NCBI GenBank assembly: GCA_022769285.1
Contig: JALEKD010000051.1
Span: 1-57,441 of the forward strand
Length of the DNA stretch: 57,441 nucleotides
Origin: Prevotella sp.
Lineage (GTDB): Bacteria > Bacteroidota > Bacteroidia > Bacteroidales > Bacteroidaceae
Direction: 5' to 3'
Of the stretch, positions 17,894-26,800 are shown piece after piece (position 1 is the first letter of the stretch; each line of letters starts with the position of its first letter). The position numbers were made by a program, and so were the translations under genes. A model generated the notes under the pieces. It saw only the letters and a list, made by a program, of their open reading frames with translations. It did no database searches and had not been told where the DNA came from.

Positions 17894-18607
17894 ATGAAAC
17901 GTAAATTATTTATGATGGCTATGCTGCTGATGGTAGCTGGCCTTACTTATGGGCAGAACATTATCCGCGACTATGCGCCCCATACCAAGCGTGGCGAGCT
18001 GCCCCCTGCGTGGATTAAGAACAAGGTGACCCCTGCGCAGTACGACTCGCTGGCCCGGGTGTCCAAGTATTATTGGGTGAACTATGACTATTTTAAGCGC
18101 CGTGACCTTACCAAGGACGACATCCGTGATTATGTGAGACATGCAGGCACGATGCTGTCCGAGAAGCGACTGCAGAGGCTGAAGAAAGCACCTACCGACA
18201 CCTGTTACTACGATGTTTATCATGGGGCCGAATACCTGAAGCCATTCATGACGACTACCGCTACCAATGGGGATAAGGAGCTGAAGTTTATAGTCTACTC
18301 GGAGGTAGACGGCTACGATGCCCATGTGATGGTAGAGGTTCGGGTGCAGCATGGCAAGAACGGCAGTCCTGTCTTCTCGGGCATCCGGGCCGTTCCTTAC
18401 AGCATATCGGGGCTTAAAGTGGAGCTTGAGGACATGGGTATACACACCACTCCCCGTGCGGTTAGTTCCGTAACCTCTAATGGTGTCTATGACACATCGA
18501 TAGTGATGCCCGAGTTTGGTATCTGTGGCTTGCTCAAGTTTGAGGATGCCAAGGGCTATCGCCATACCGAGCTTGTCAATAAGAAATTCTGTTTTTCGGT
18601 AGAGTAG
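17894..18607 (+). CDS. Secreted protein of unknown function, possible paralogue of its neighbour
   Basis: This is a predicted exported protein of about 237 residues with signal peptide MKRKLFMMAMLLMVAGLTYG, then QNIIRD. In-frame ATGs at 17882 and 17888 are alternative starts; 17888 would overlap the previous stop as TGATG. The N-terminal part contains SKYYWVNYDYFKRRDLTKDD, which parallels STKYYIKKNVFHSAFYQKHK of the gene before, and both proteins end in a beta-rich region. GC content is like the bulk of the window, unlike its partner. A bidirectional hairpin at 18663 ends it. Confidence 0.8.
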   Translation: MKRKLFMMAMLLMVAGLTYGQNIIRDYAPHTKRGELPPAWIKNKVTPAQYDSLARVSKYYWVNYDYFKRRDLTKDDIRDYVRHAGTMLSEKRLQRLKKAPTDTCYYDVYHGAEYLKPFMTTTATNGDKELKFIVYSEVDGYDAHVMVEVRVQHGKNGSPVFSGIRAVPYSISGLKVELEDMGIHTTPRAVSSVTSNGVYDTSIVMPEFGICGLLKFEDAKGYRHTELVNKKFCFSVE

Positions 18608-18662
18608 TCGCCTGTCCGGGCGATGCAATCATGGCCGGCAGCCATTAGAAGATACTTATAAA

Positions 18663-18710
18663 GAGGAGAGCCATCCCCTCGGCCTGTAGGCTGAGCGGAT
18701 GGCTCTCTCT
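18663..18710. terminator. Bidirectional terminator between convergent genes
   Basis: GAGAGCCATCC and GGATGGCTCTC form the outer stem, with an inner CTCGGCCT/AGGCTGAG pairing. It sits between the plus-strand gene ending at 18607 and the minus-strand ackA ending at 18752 and can serve both. Confidence 0.85.
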
Positions 18711-18751
18711 TATAGAGGGTAGCGGTCGTTGAGGCTGCCCCTGTTAGCTGA

Positions 18752-19957
18752 TTATTTCTTGGCCTTGGAAACCAGCTCTACCGTGTCGCGGGCTATAACT
18801 ATCTCCTCGTCGGTAGGTATCATCACCACCTTGACCTTAGAGTCGTCGGCCGAGAGTATCTGTTCCACTCCCCGGCAGTGGTTACGCTGCTTGTCCATCT
18901 TTACACCCAGGTATTCCAGACCCTCGCAGGAGTCCCAGCGTACGCCCTCCTGGTTCTCGCCCACGCCGGCGGTCCATACGATGATGTCTACACCGTTCAT
19001 GGCAGCCGCATAGGCACCGATGTACTTCTTGATGCGGTAGTTGTACATCTGCAGGGCCAGATGGGCACGCTCGTCGCCGTTGGCGTCGGCGCTCTCTATC
19101 TCGCGCATGTCAGAGCTGAGGCCCGTGATGCCTGCCACGCCGCTCTCCTTGTTGAGAAACTCGGCCATCTCCTGCGGAGTCTTACCCAGCTTGTCCATCA
19201 GATAGGTTACGGCCGACGGGTCTATGTCACCCGAGCGCGAGCCCATCATCAGTCCGGCCAGCGGAGTAAGTCCCATAGAGGTATCGATAACCTTGCCATA
19301 CTTCACGGCAGCCACCGAGGCGCCATTGCCGATGTGGCAGGTGATAATCTTCTGCTTGGTGATGTCTACGCCCAAGAACTCGCATACGCGCTGCGACACA
19401 TAGCGGTGGCTGGTGCCGTGGAAACCATAGCGGCGCACGTGATACTTCTCGTACAGGCCGTAGGGGATGGCGTAGAGATAAGCGTAGGCAGGCATGGTAG
19501 AGTGGAAGGCGTTGTCGAAGACTGTAACCTGAGGCGTATGAGGCATCAGAGCATCGACGGCACGGATGCCACGCAGGTGGCCGGCGTTGTGGACCGGCGC
19601 CAGGTCGCAGAGGCTCTCGATGCCGTCCTCTACCTCCTTGGTAACGATACAGCTCTTCTCGAAGAGGTCGCCGCCCTGCACCACGCGGTGGCCCACGGCG
19701 TCTATCTGGTCAAGACTCTTCAGCGCGCCATACTTGGGGTCGAGCAGCAGGTCGAAGACAAACTTTACGCCCTCCTTGTGGTCGGGCATATCGTGCATCA
19801 CCTTCTCCTTAGAGCCGTCCTTCATGGTTACCTTGACAAAGGCGTTGTCCAAGCCGATACGCTCGGCGCCTCCCTGTGCCAGCACGCTCTCGTCGCTCAT
19901 GTCATAGAGCTTGTACTTGATAGAGCTGCTGCCGCAATTTAATACTAATACTATCAT
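18752..19957 (-). CDS. ackA: Acetate kinase
   Basis: AckA converts acetyl phosphate and ADP to acetate and ATP, the energy-yielding last step of acetate fermentation. The 401-residue protein opens with VLVLNCGSSSIKYKLYDM and carries the acetokinase signatures HGTSHRYVSQR, CHIGNGASVAAV and DTSMGLTPLAGLMMGSRSGD. The length matches the family. It is transcribed after pta with a 35-bp gap, so the two form the usual pta-ackA operon on the minus strand. Confidence 0.97.
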   Translation of the reverse strand: MIVLVLNCGSSSIKYKLYDMSDESVLAQGGAERIGLDNAFVKVTMKDGSKEKVMHDMPDHKEGVKFVFDLLLDPKYGALKSLDQIDAVGHRVVQGGDLFEKSCIVTKEVEDGIESLCDLAPVHNAGHLRGIRAVDALMPHTPQVTVFDNAFHSTMPAYAYLYAIPYGLYEKYHVRRYGFHGTSHRYVSQRVCEFLGVDITKQKIITCHIGNGASVAAVKYGKVIDTSMGLTPLAGLMMGSRSGDIDPSAVTYLMDKLGKTPQEMAEFLNKESGVAGITGLSSDMREIESADANGDERAHLALQMYNYRIKKYIGAYAAAMNGVDIIVWTAGVGENQEGVRWDSCEGLEYLGVKMDKQRNHCRGVEQILSADDSKVKVVMIPTDEEIVIARDTVELVSKAKK

Positions 19958-19992
19958 TGTCTGTTGTCTATCTGTTATTACTTATATCTGTA

Positions 19993-21036
19993 TTAAGCCT
20001 TCTTGGCGTCCTGGGCCTGGCAGGCGGTGATGGCCACCATGTAGTAGATATCGTCGACCGAGCAGCCACGGCTCAGGTCGTTAACAGGACGTGCTATACC
20101 CTGCAGGATGGGGCCTATGGCGATGGCGCCGCCTAAGCGCTGAACGAGCTTGTAGCCTATGTTGCCCACCTCGAGGTTGGGCACTACCAGCACGTTGGCC
20201 CGGCCGGCTATGTCAGAGCCCTTGGCCTTCTTCTCGGCCACGGCGGGCACTAAGGCAGCGTCGGCCTGCAGCTCGCCGTCTACCTGCAGCTCAGGATACT
20301 TCTCGTGGGCTATCTGGGTAGCCTCTATCACCTTGTCTATGATATACACGCTCTTGCCCGTGGCCTTGTCCTTGGCATCCTTGGCACTGCCCTTGGTCGA
20401 GAAGCTCAGCATGGCCACCCGCGGGTCGGCTATGCCAGCCACGCTGTGGGCTGTCTGAGCCGTGGTGTAGGCTATCTGGGCCAGCTGGTCGGCCGTGGGG
20501 TTAGGCGTAACGGCCACGTCGCCCATCACCACCACACCGTCGTTGCCATACTGCTTCTGGTCGGTGATGAGGAGCATGGCGCCGCTCACGCACGATATGC
20601 CGGGTGCGCACTTGATAATCTGCAGCGCCGGGCGCAGGGTGTCGCCAGTGGTGCTTAGAGCTCCCGATATCTGGCCGTCGGCACCCTCGGTCTTGATAAT
20701 CATACAGCCCAAGTACAGGTTGTTCTTCACCAGTTCGCGAGCCTGCTCGATGGTCATGCCCTTCTTCTTGCGCAGCTCGGCCAGCAGCTCAGCGTACTCC
20801 TCGGACTTAGGGTTGTTCAATGGATCCACAATCGTAGCCTTGTCGATGTTGGTCAGCCCCCACTCAGCGGCGAGGTTCTTGATGTTGGCAGGGTTGCCGA
20901 TGAGAATGATGTCTGCGATGTCGTCAGCCAGTACCTTGTCGGCTGCTCTCAGAGTACGCTCCTCCTCTGCTTCGGGGAGCACGATGCGCTGCTTGTCTGC
21001 TTTGGCGCGCGCTACAATCTGTTTTAATAAATCCAT
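19993..21036 (-). CDS. pta: Phosphate acetyltransferase
   Basis: Pta makes acetyl phosphate and CoA from acetyl-CoA. The start at 21036 (MDLLKQIVARAKADKQRIVL) gives 347 residues, the short single-domain form without the N-terminal regulatory domains of E. coli Pta. An in-frame ATG 45 bp upstream lies in an AT-rich leader and is less likely. Diagnostic segments include KNNLYLGCMIIKTEGADGQ, SGALSTTGDTLRPALQIIK, and RANVLVVPNLEVGNIGYK. A TAATTTTG box lies at 21117-21124. ackA follows directly. Confidence 0.97.
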   Translation of the reverse strand: MDLLKQIVARAKADKQRIVLPEAEEERTLRAADKVLADDIADIILIGNPANIKNLAAEWGLTNIDKATIVDPLNNPKSEEYAELLAELRKKKGMTIEQARELVKNNLYLGCMIIKTEGADGQISGALSTTGDTLRPALQIIKCAPGISCVSGAMLLITDQKQYGNDGVVVMGDVAVTPNPTADQLAQIAYTTAQTAHSVAGIADPRVAMLSFSTKGSAKDAKDKATGKSVYIIDKVIEATQIAHEKYPELQVDGELQADAALVPAVAEKKAKGSDIAGRANVLVVPNLEVGNIGYKLVQRLGGAIAIGPILQGIARPVNDLSRGCSVDDIYYMVAITACQAQDAKKA

Positions 21037-21116
21037 AGTTGTATGTATATTGTATATAATGTGTGCTATGTGTCGGGGCACAGTTGCCGGCTGGCCGGCG
21101 ATGGGCTGCGCCTGTG

Positions 21117-21124
21117 CAAAATTA
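21117..21124 (-). promoter_or_regulatory. Putative -7 box (TAATTTTG) for pta-ackA
   Basis: The minus strand reads TAATTTTG about 80 bp upstream of the pta ATG. No TTTG is seen at the standard upstream distance. Confidence 0.5.
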
Positions 21125-21183
21125 GTAAAAATATTCGACAGAGCCCCCTCGGTGCCCGATATTTTAGTTGCCGTAGGGGTGGC

Positions 21184-21957
21184 TTAGGCCATTATCTGCT
21201 GCGCCAGTATGCTCTCTAACTCCTCGGCCGACAGGCGCAGCCTGAAGGTGCCCCTCATGGCCACGGCTATGCGCCCCGTCTCCTCGCTCACCACGATGGC
21301 TATGGCATCCGAGCTCTGCGATATGCCCATGGCCGCGCGGTGGCGCAGGCCCAGCTCCTTGGGTATGTCCATGTCGTGCGATACGGGCAGTATGCAGCCT
21401 GCCGCGCGTATGCGGCGGTGCGATATGATCATGGCGCCGTCGTGCAGGGGCGAGTTCTTGAAGAATATGTTCTCGATGAGGCGCTGGTTGATGTTGGCGT
21501 CTATCACGTCGCCCGTCTCGATGATGTCGGTCAGCGGCGTGGTGCGCTCTATCACTATCAGTGCGCCCACCTTGCCCTTAGACAGGTTCATGCACGCCAT
21601 CACGATGGGCATGATGGCCTCCTTGTCCTCCTCCCGGTCCTTGTCGGTGGTGGTAAAGAACCTGAAGATGTTCTTGAACCGCTGGTGGGCCCCTAAGGTG
21701 TACAGAAACTTGCGTATCTCTTCCTGGAAGAGTATGATGAGCGCCAGCACGCCCACACTTACCAGCTTGTCCATGATAGAGCCTAACAGCTTCATCTCCA
21801 GTACGCGGCTCACGAAGAGCCACAGGATGACGAAGACCATGATGCCGATAAAGATGTTGAGCGACCGGCTCTCCTTCATCAGCCTGTAGGTGTTGTAGAG
21901 TAGCAGGGCTACTAAGAAGATGTCTATAAAGTCCTTAATTCCAAATTCGAAAAACAC
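21184..21957 (-). CDS. cdaA: Membrane diadenylate cyclase (CdaA/DacA)
   Basis: CdaA makes the second messenger cyclic di-AMP from two ATP. The 257-residue protein has three N-terminal membrane segments (about residues 10-90, for example LNIFIGIMVFVILWLFVSRV) and a C-terminal DAC domain. The catalytic motifs are SPLHDGAMII (DGA) and LGLRHRAAMG (RHR). It starts 12 bp after folP, an arrangement common in Bacteroidota. No CdaR gene or c-di-AMP phosphodiesterase is in the window. Confidence 0.95.
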   Translation of the reverse strand: MFFEFGIKDFIDIFLVALLLYNTYRLMKESRSLNIFIGIMVFVILWLFVSRVLEMKLLGSIMDKLVSVGVLALIILFQEEIRKFLYTLGAHQRFKNIFRFFTTTDKDREEDKEAIMPIVMACMNLSKGKVGALIVIERTTPLTDIIETGDVIDANINQRLIENIFFKNSPLHDGAMIISHRRIRAAGCILPVSHDMDIPKELGLRHRAAMGISQSSDAIAIVVSEETGRIAVAMRGTFRLRLSAEELESILAQQIMA

Positions 21958-21969
21958 GGTGTGGGTCGC

Positions 21970-22806
21970 TTATAGTGGTTTAACTTCATTCATCTTGCCT
22001 ATCATTCTCACCGCCTCGACGGCCTCGGCCACGTCGTGTACGCGCAGTATCGAGGCTCCCTTCATCAGGGCTATGGTGTTGAGCACGGTGGTGCCGTTGA
22101 GCGCCGTGGTAGGGTTGCCGCCCACCAGGCGGAATATCATCGACTTGCGCGATACGCCTACTAACAGGGGTAGGCCCATTATGAGCAGCTTGTCCATCTC
22201 GGCCATCAGGGCGTAGTTCTCCTCGAGTGTCTTGCCAAACCCGAAGCCCGGGTCCAGTATGATGTCGTGTGCCCCGAGGTCGCGCAGCTGCTGCACCTCA
22301 TCGGCCAGGGCCACCATCATGTCGCCCAGTGTGCCCTTGACCGACATGAGGATGTAGGGGCAGTGCAGCTCGCCCACCACGTCAAACATACGCTCGCTTT
22401 CGTGTATGGGCGTGTTCACGATGCCCGTCAGTCCGCCCTCGCTCACATCGTTTATGATGTCGGCGCCCCACTCGGCTATGCAGCGACGTGCCAGCTGCGG
22501 CCGGTAGGTGTCTACCGAGATGACCGCGTCTGGCACCTCGCGCCTTACGATGGCCAGCGTCTCGCGCAGACGCCGTCCCTCCTCCTCGGCGCTCACCTCG
22601 TGAGCGCCCGGGCGTGTCGAGAACGCGCCTATGTCTATCATCGTTCCGCCCTGGGCCACTATCTCCTGTGCGCGCAGGGCTATCTCGCGCTCTGTCTGCT
22701 TCCGGCTTCCGGCGTAGAAGCTGTCTGGTGTCACGTTGAGTATGCCCATCACCTGTGGCTGGCTCAGATCCATCAGTTTTCCACGTATATTAAGCGTATA
22801 TTCCAT
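21970..22806 (-). CDS. folP: Dihydropteroate synthase
   Basis: FolP condenses p-aminobenzoate with dihydropterin pyrophosphate in folate synthesis and is the sulfonamide target. The 278-residue protein has the family motifs MGILNVTPDSF, MIDIGAFSTRPGA, SVDTYRPQLA, DIINDVSEGG, LDPGFGFGKT and GVSRKSMIF, ending RVHDVAEAVEAVRM. cdaA follows by 12 bp in one operon. Its promoter (TTTG-N19-TACCTTTG) lies entirely inside a repeat of the 64-bp family, so expression appears to depend on repeat-borne sequence. Confidence 0.97.
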   Translation of the reverse strand: MEYTLNIRGKLMDLSQPQVMGILNVTPDSFYAGSRKQTEREIALRAQEIVAQGGTMIDIGAFSTRPGAHEVSAEEEGRRLRETLAIVRREVPDAVISVDTYRPQLARRCIAEWGADIINDVSEGGLTGIVNTPIHESERMFDVVGELHCPYILMSVKGTLGDMMVALADEVQQLRDLGAHDIILDPGFGFGKTLEENYALMAEMDKLLIMGLPLLVGVSRKSMIFRLVGGNPTTALNGTTVLNTIALMKGASILRVHDVAEAVEAVRMIGKMNEVKPL

Positions 22807-22861
22807 CTCTTAGCGGTATGTGTCATTATCAGCAGGTATGGCGCGGCCATCCCTACTTTTT

Positions 22862-22972
22862 GCAAAGGTAGTGCAAGCCGAAGACAATGCAAAGAAAAAA
22901 CGGATGTTTTTTCGTCTTTGCCATTGTTGAGGCGCCGCCTGTCTTCTTGAAAGGTAGTGCAAGCCCGGGAGA
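22862..22972 (+). repeat. Diverged copy of the 64-bp repeat family with duplicated edge
   Basis: GCAAAGGTAGTGCAAGCCG at 22862-22880 and AAAGGTAGTGCAAGCC at about 22951-22966 frame a different interior. That interior is itself a hairpin: AATGCAAAGAAAAAACG pairs imperfectly with CGTCTTTGCCATT. The terminal GGCGCCGCCTGTCTTCTTG matches the end of the other copies. Confidence 0.7.
22863..22893 (-). promoter_or_regulatory. Complete folP promoter carried by a repeat
   Basis: On the minus strand TTTG (22890-22893), a 19-bp spacer and TACCTTTG (22863-22870) fit the Bacteroidota consensus perfectly. The box and spacer coincide with the repeat edge CAAAGGTAGTGCAAGCCG. Confidence 0.82.
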
Positions 22973-23018
22973 AATGGCGAGGGGCAATGTCCATGATGGC
23001 CGCGGACACCCCGTGTAT

Positions 23019-23160
23019 CCAGCGCGCGCTACTTGTAGACCCATCCCACCATGGCCGAACGTGCTGCGGTTTCCACCATGGCCATCGCGGGAAATGAAAA
23101 GACCGATCTCCACGTTTCTAAAGACGGCTCTGAGAAACGCAAAGGCCGGTCTTTGCGAGT
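23019..23160 (+). repeat. Dispersed palindromic element, copy A3, with GC palindrome
   Basis: AGCGCGCGCT lies at 23021-23030. The element core GGAAATGAAAAGACCGATCT runs from about 23090, with the paired right arm AAAGGCCGGTCTTTGCG near 23140-23157. The centre (AAGACGGCTCTGAG) is a diverged form of GATGGCTCCCAGC. The left context CCATGGCCATCGCGGGAAAT matches that of copy A6 (GTGGCCATCGCGGAAAAG). Confidence 0.8.
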
Positions 23161-23676
23161 TTAGAGGTAGCTACCTCTGTTGTCAGGGCCACCTCTGCCC
23201 CCGCACTTATAGCCCATCTTCCCATGTTAGTGGTCGGTGAGCCTGTGGCAGTAGCAAGTTCCCCCCTTGTGAGAACTTGGGGTGATGCCAGTTGCTTTTT
23301 GAGGCCGTCGTTGGCAGCGTCTTCCCCCTTGGGGAGGATAGAGAGGGGGCTTTCCCGCCCCTCAGAACACCCCATTGGTAGGGTTTATGGCCTTGGCTTT
23401 TTTCTCGTTGACTATTAAGATGCTCGAGCCGTTAGCACCGATGACAGGCTCACCGTGTGGTTACACCTTATTATATTATATAGGGGGCGATGAAACGGTC
23501 TGGAAGCTCGTCTGCTGCCCTGTTGGTGGCTGTGCTGTGTGTGGCGTGTGTCGCGGATGGGGCCGCGATACTTACGGTAACGCTGTTTTTACACTTTTTT
23601 AGAATAAAAATGGCAAGTAACGTATTTTTTACAGTAAAAATAACAAATTTATAAGTCTTTATCAAATTTTAATGGC
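23161..23676. other. Intergenic region upstream of the second SusC gene
   Basis: No gene is recognised. It holds an element end-block (TTCCCCCTTGGGGAGGA, then AGAGGGGGCT at about 23318-23353). A copy of GGTTACACCTTA with a TATA tract and GGGGG lies at about 23459-23485. An AT-rich stretch runs into the promoter at 23677. Confidence 0.6.
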
Positions 23677-23684
23677 TATATTTG
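23677..23684 (+). promoter_or_regulatory. Putative -7 box (TATATTTG) for the second SusC/SusD operon
   Basis: TATATTTG fits the consensus and is followed by TTGGCGAAAAGGG, which parallels the sequence after a TACATTTA box at 30387. The untranslated leader to 23865 would be about 175 nt. Confidence 0.6.
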
Positions 23685-23750
23685 TTGGCGAAAAGGGTGG
23701 TGTGTGGCCCCGAACGTCTCCTTACTAAACTTAAAATACATGATAAGCGT

Positions 23751-23830
23751 ATGAAAGACAACAACAAAACATCACTAAGTGGCTTCTGACCCCCTGGGGC
23801 GCCTGCCACACAACTTAGATAGTTACGAAA
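23751..23830 (+). promoter_or_regulatory. Leader with 12-codon mini-ORF and hairpin before SusC
   Basis: ATG at 23751 opens a mini-ORF reading MKDNNKTSLSGF and stopping at 23787-23789. CTAAGTGGC in its end pairs with GCCACACAACTTAG downstream, with a CCCC/GGGG inner stem. The leader is unusually long and structured for this window. Translation of the mini-ORF would disrupt the stem, so a regulatory role is possible (inference). Confidence 0.35.
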
Positions 23831-23864
23831 GTTATTTTATTTATTACCTTTTAAATAATAGTTT

Positions 23865-26800
23865 ATGGATGAGAAACTGAGAAAGACTTCTTTCAGTGCT
23901 TTAGGCATCTCAAAGCAGTGGACTTATCTGTTCGCTGCCTCGATGTTGACCCTGGCCCCGCTGAGCGCGACGGCCGGCGAAAGCAACAATCTGAACGGAA
24001 GCAAGGCTCTTGCTGTACAGCAGGACAAGAAGACAGTCAGCGGTACCGTAGTGGACACCAAGGGTGAGCCCGTCATCGGTGCTACCGTCAAGGAGGTAGG
24101 CACCCAGAACGCCACCATCACCGATGTGAACGGCGCCTTCAAGCTGAGTGTTAAGCCGGGTGCCCGCCTGAGTGTGAGCAGCCTCGGCTTTAAGGAGGAG
24201 ACCGTGAACGCCACAGGATCGAGCATCGCCGTGACACTGCACGATGATGCCGCCGACCTGGAGCAGGTGGTGGTAGTGGGTTACGGTACTGCCAAGCGTA
24301 AGGACGTGTCTGGTGCCATCACCAGCGTGAAGTTCGACGACGGCAAGATTACCAACCTGCCTAACCCTAACGCCCTGACGGCCCTGTCGAGCCAGGTTGC
24401 CGGTCTGCACTACAACCCTACGAACAGCGCCAGCGGTGATAACTCGGGTACGATGACCCTGCGTGGTAAGAACGTTATCCCGGTTAACCCCACGGCTGCC
24501 AAACAGGCTAACAACGCCCCTCTGCTCATCGTGGACGGCGTTATCTCTTACGGTGGTATCAGCGAGATCAACACCAATGATATCGCTACCATCGACGTGC
24601 TCAAGGATGCCTCTGCTGCCGCCATCTACGGTTCGCGTGCAGCCAATGGTGTGATTATCATTACCACCAAGCGTGGCGAGAGTGCCAAGCCTACGGTACG
24701 GTTCAATACCTCGTGGAGTTTCTCTGACTGGAGCCGCTCACCCAAGATGGTTAAGGACAATGTGAAGTTCCTCCGCAACCGTTTCTATGCCCGTCAGCAG
24801 GCCGGCTCTTTTAATATTGGTGCCGACGATGTATGGAAGGACAGCTATGCAGACCTTACCTATGATGCTAATGGTAATCTTCAAAACACCATGATAAGCA
24901 ACCTGCTCACTACCGATGAGCTCCGTGCTTATGAGCGTGGCGTGTTTACCGACTGGATTGACGAAATCACCCGTACTGGCGTAGGCCAGAACTACGACGT
25001 AAGCGTGGCCGGTGGCGCCAAGAGCGTTAAGTACTACGTTTCGGGCGACTACAGCCGTCGCCAGGGTGTACAGATCGGTGATGACTACGAGAAGTACAAT
25101 ATCCTGTCTAAGATTGACATCAATGTAACCGACTGGTTGAAGATCGGCCTCAAGGGCAACTACTACGGCTGGCGCGGCTGGGGTACTACGGCCCTCCTCG
25201 GTAATGCCGAGTGGATGTCGCCTTACTCTTTCAAGTGGCGCCAGGACTATGGCGATGAGAACTCTCCCGCCATTGTTCGCCGACTGGGTCAGGATATCGT
25301 TGGTTCATACAATTCACACCCCGATGGCAACACCGTTAGCCCTCTGTGGGGTAGTGGCACCGGCGACTCTTATCTGTACACCACAAACAACCGCAATGGT
25401 AACAACATCAACGGTGTGTTTACTGCCCAGATAGATTTCCCGTTCCTCAAGGGTCTGAGCTACCGCTTCACCTTGAACGGTCAGCGCAACTCGAGCTACT
25501 ATGATATCTTCAACCAGCCCAATATCTTCATCGATACCCGTAGTGATGATCCTAACAATGCCTCTAAGTACAATGCCAAGGCTGAGGGTTACTCTACATC
25601 TTCAGTATCAGCTTACTGGAATGCAGATAACATCCTTACCTATAGTACAGACATTGACAAGCACCATGTAGACGGTATGGTAGGTTACACACGTGAGTCG
25701 TACGACAACAACTACCTCCGTGGCGACTATGTAGGCTTCAACGGTTCTACCTCTCTTGGCTCGTTTGGTGCCTCTTCGGCCACCACACAGACCATTCGTC
25801 GTGAGCGTACCCGTACACAGGCCGTTGCTTACCTGGGTCGTGTTAACTACAACTTTGATAGCAAGTACTACTTCACCTTCAACTACCGCCGCGATGGCTT
25901 CTCAGCCTTTGGTGAGAACAACAAGTTCGGTAACTTCTATGGTGTTTCTGGCGCCTGGGTTTTCAGCAAGGAGAACTTCATCAAGAACAACCTCCCCTGG
26001 CTCGACTATGGTAAACTGCGCCTCTCTTGGGGTCAGAACGGTAGCCGATCTGTCGATGCTTACGCTACTCTCTCTACCATCGGTACCTGGTACACCTGGC
26101 TTAACAACCAGAGTACTCTTACCTACCGCCCGACCTCCCTTGGAAACAAGGATTTGAAGTGGGCCACCATTACTAAGTACAACCTCGGCTTGGACTTCAG
26201 TGTCCTCAACAGCCGCTTGGATGGTACCATCGACCTTTATAGTGGCCGTACCACAGACATGCTTATGAGCCGCTCTGTACCTTATCCTTCAGGTTACAAT
26301 TCGGCATACGCCAATATAGGTAAGGTAAGCAACAAGGGTATCGAGGTAACACTGCACTCTGTAAACATCAACGGTGATGGTAAGGATAACGTACGCTGGG
26401 AGTCTAACCTGGTATTCGACTTGAACCGTAACAAGGTAATGCGCCTCTATGGTAAGGACTATAAGGGCAATGAGGCCGACGATGTGGCTAACTTCCACAC
26501 CTATGGTCCTCAGTCAGCTTATGCCCTGATGGTAGGCCGTCCTATCACTGCTGTTTACGACCTCAAGAAACTTGGCATCTTCCAGAGCCAGGAGGAAATT
26601 GATAAATATGTAGACAAGGACGGCAACAAGATTCAGCCTGATGCTCAGCCTGGTGATGTGAAGTTCGAGGACTGGAACCACGATGGTAAGATTACCACTG
26701 ACGACCGTCACTGCATCGGTGATATGGATCCGCTGTTCACTATGAACTTTGGCAACACCATCAGCTACAAGAATTTCTCACTCTACTTCAGCTTCCGCTG

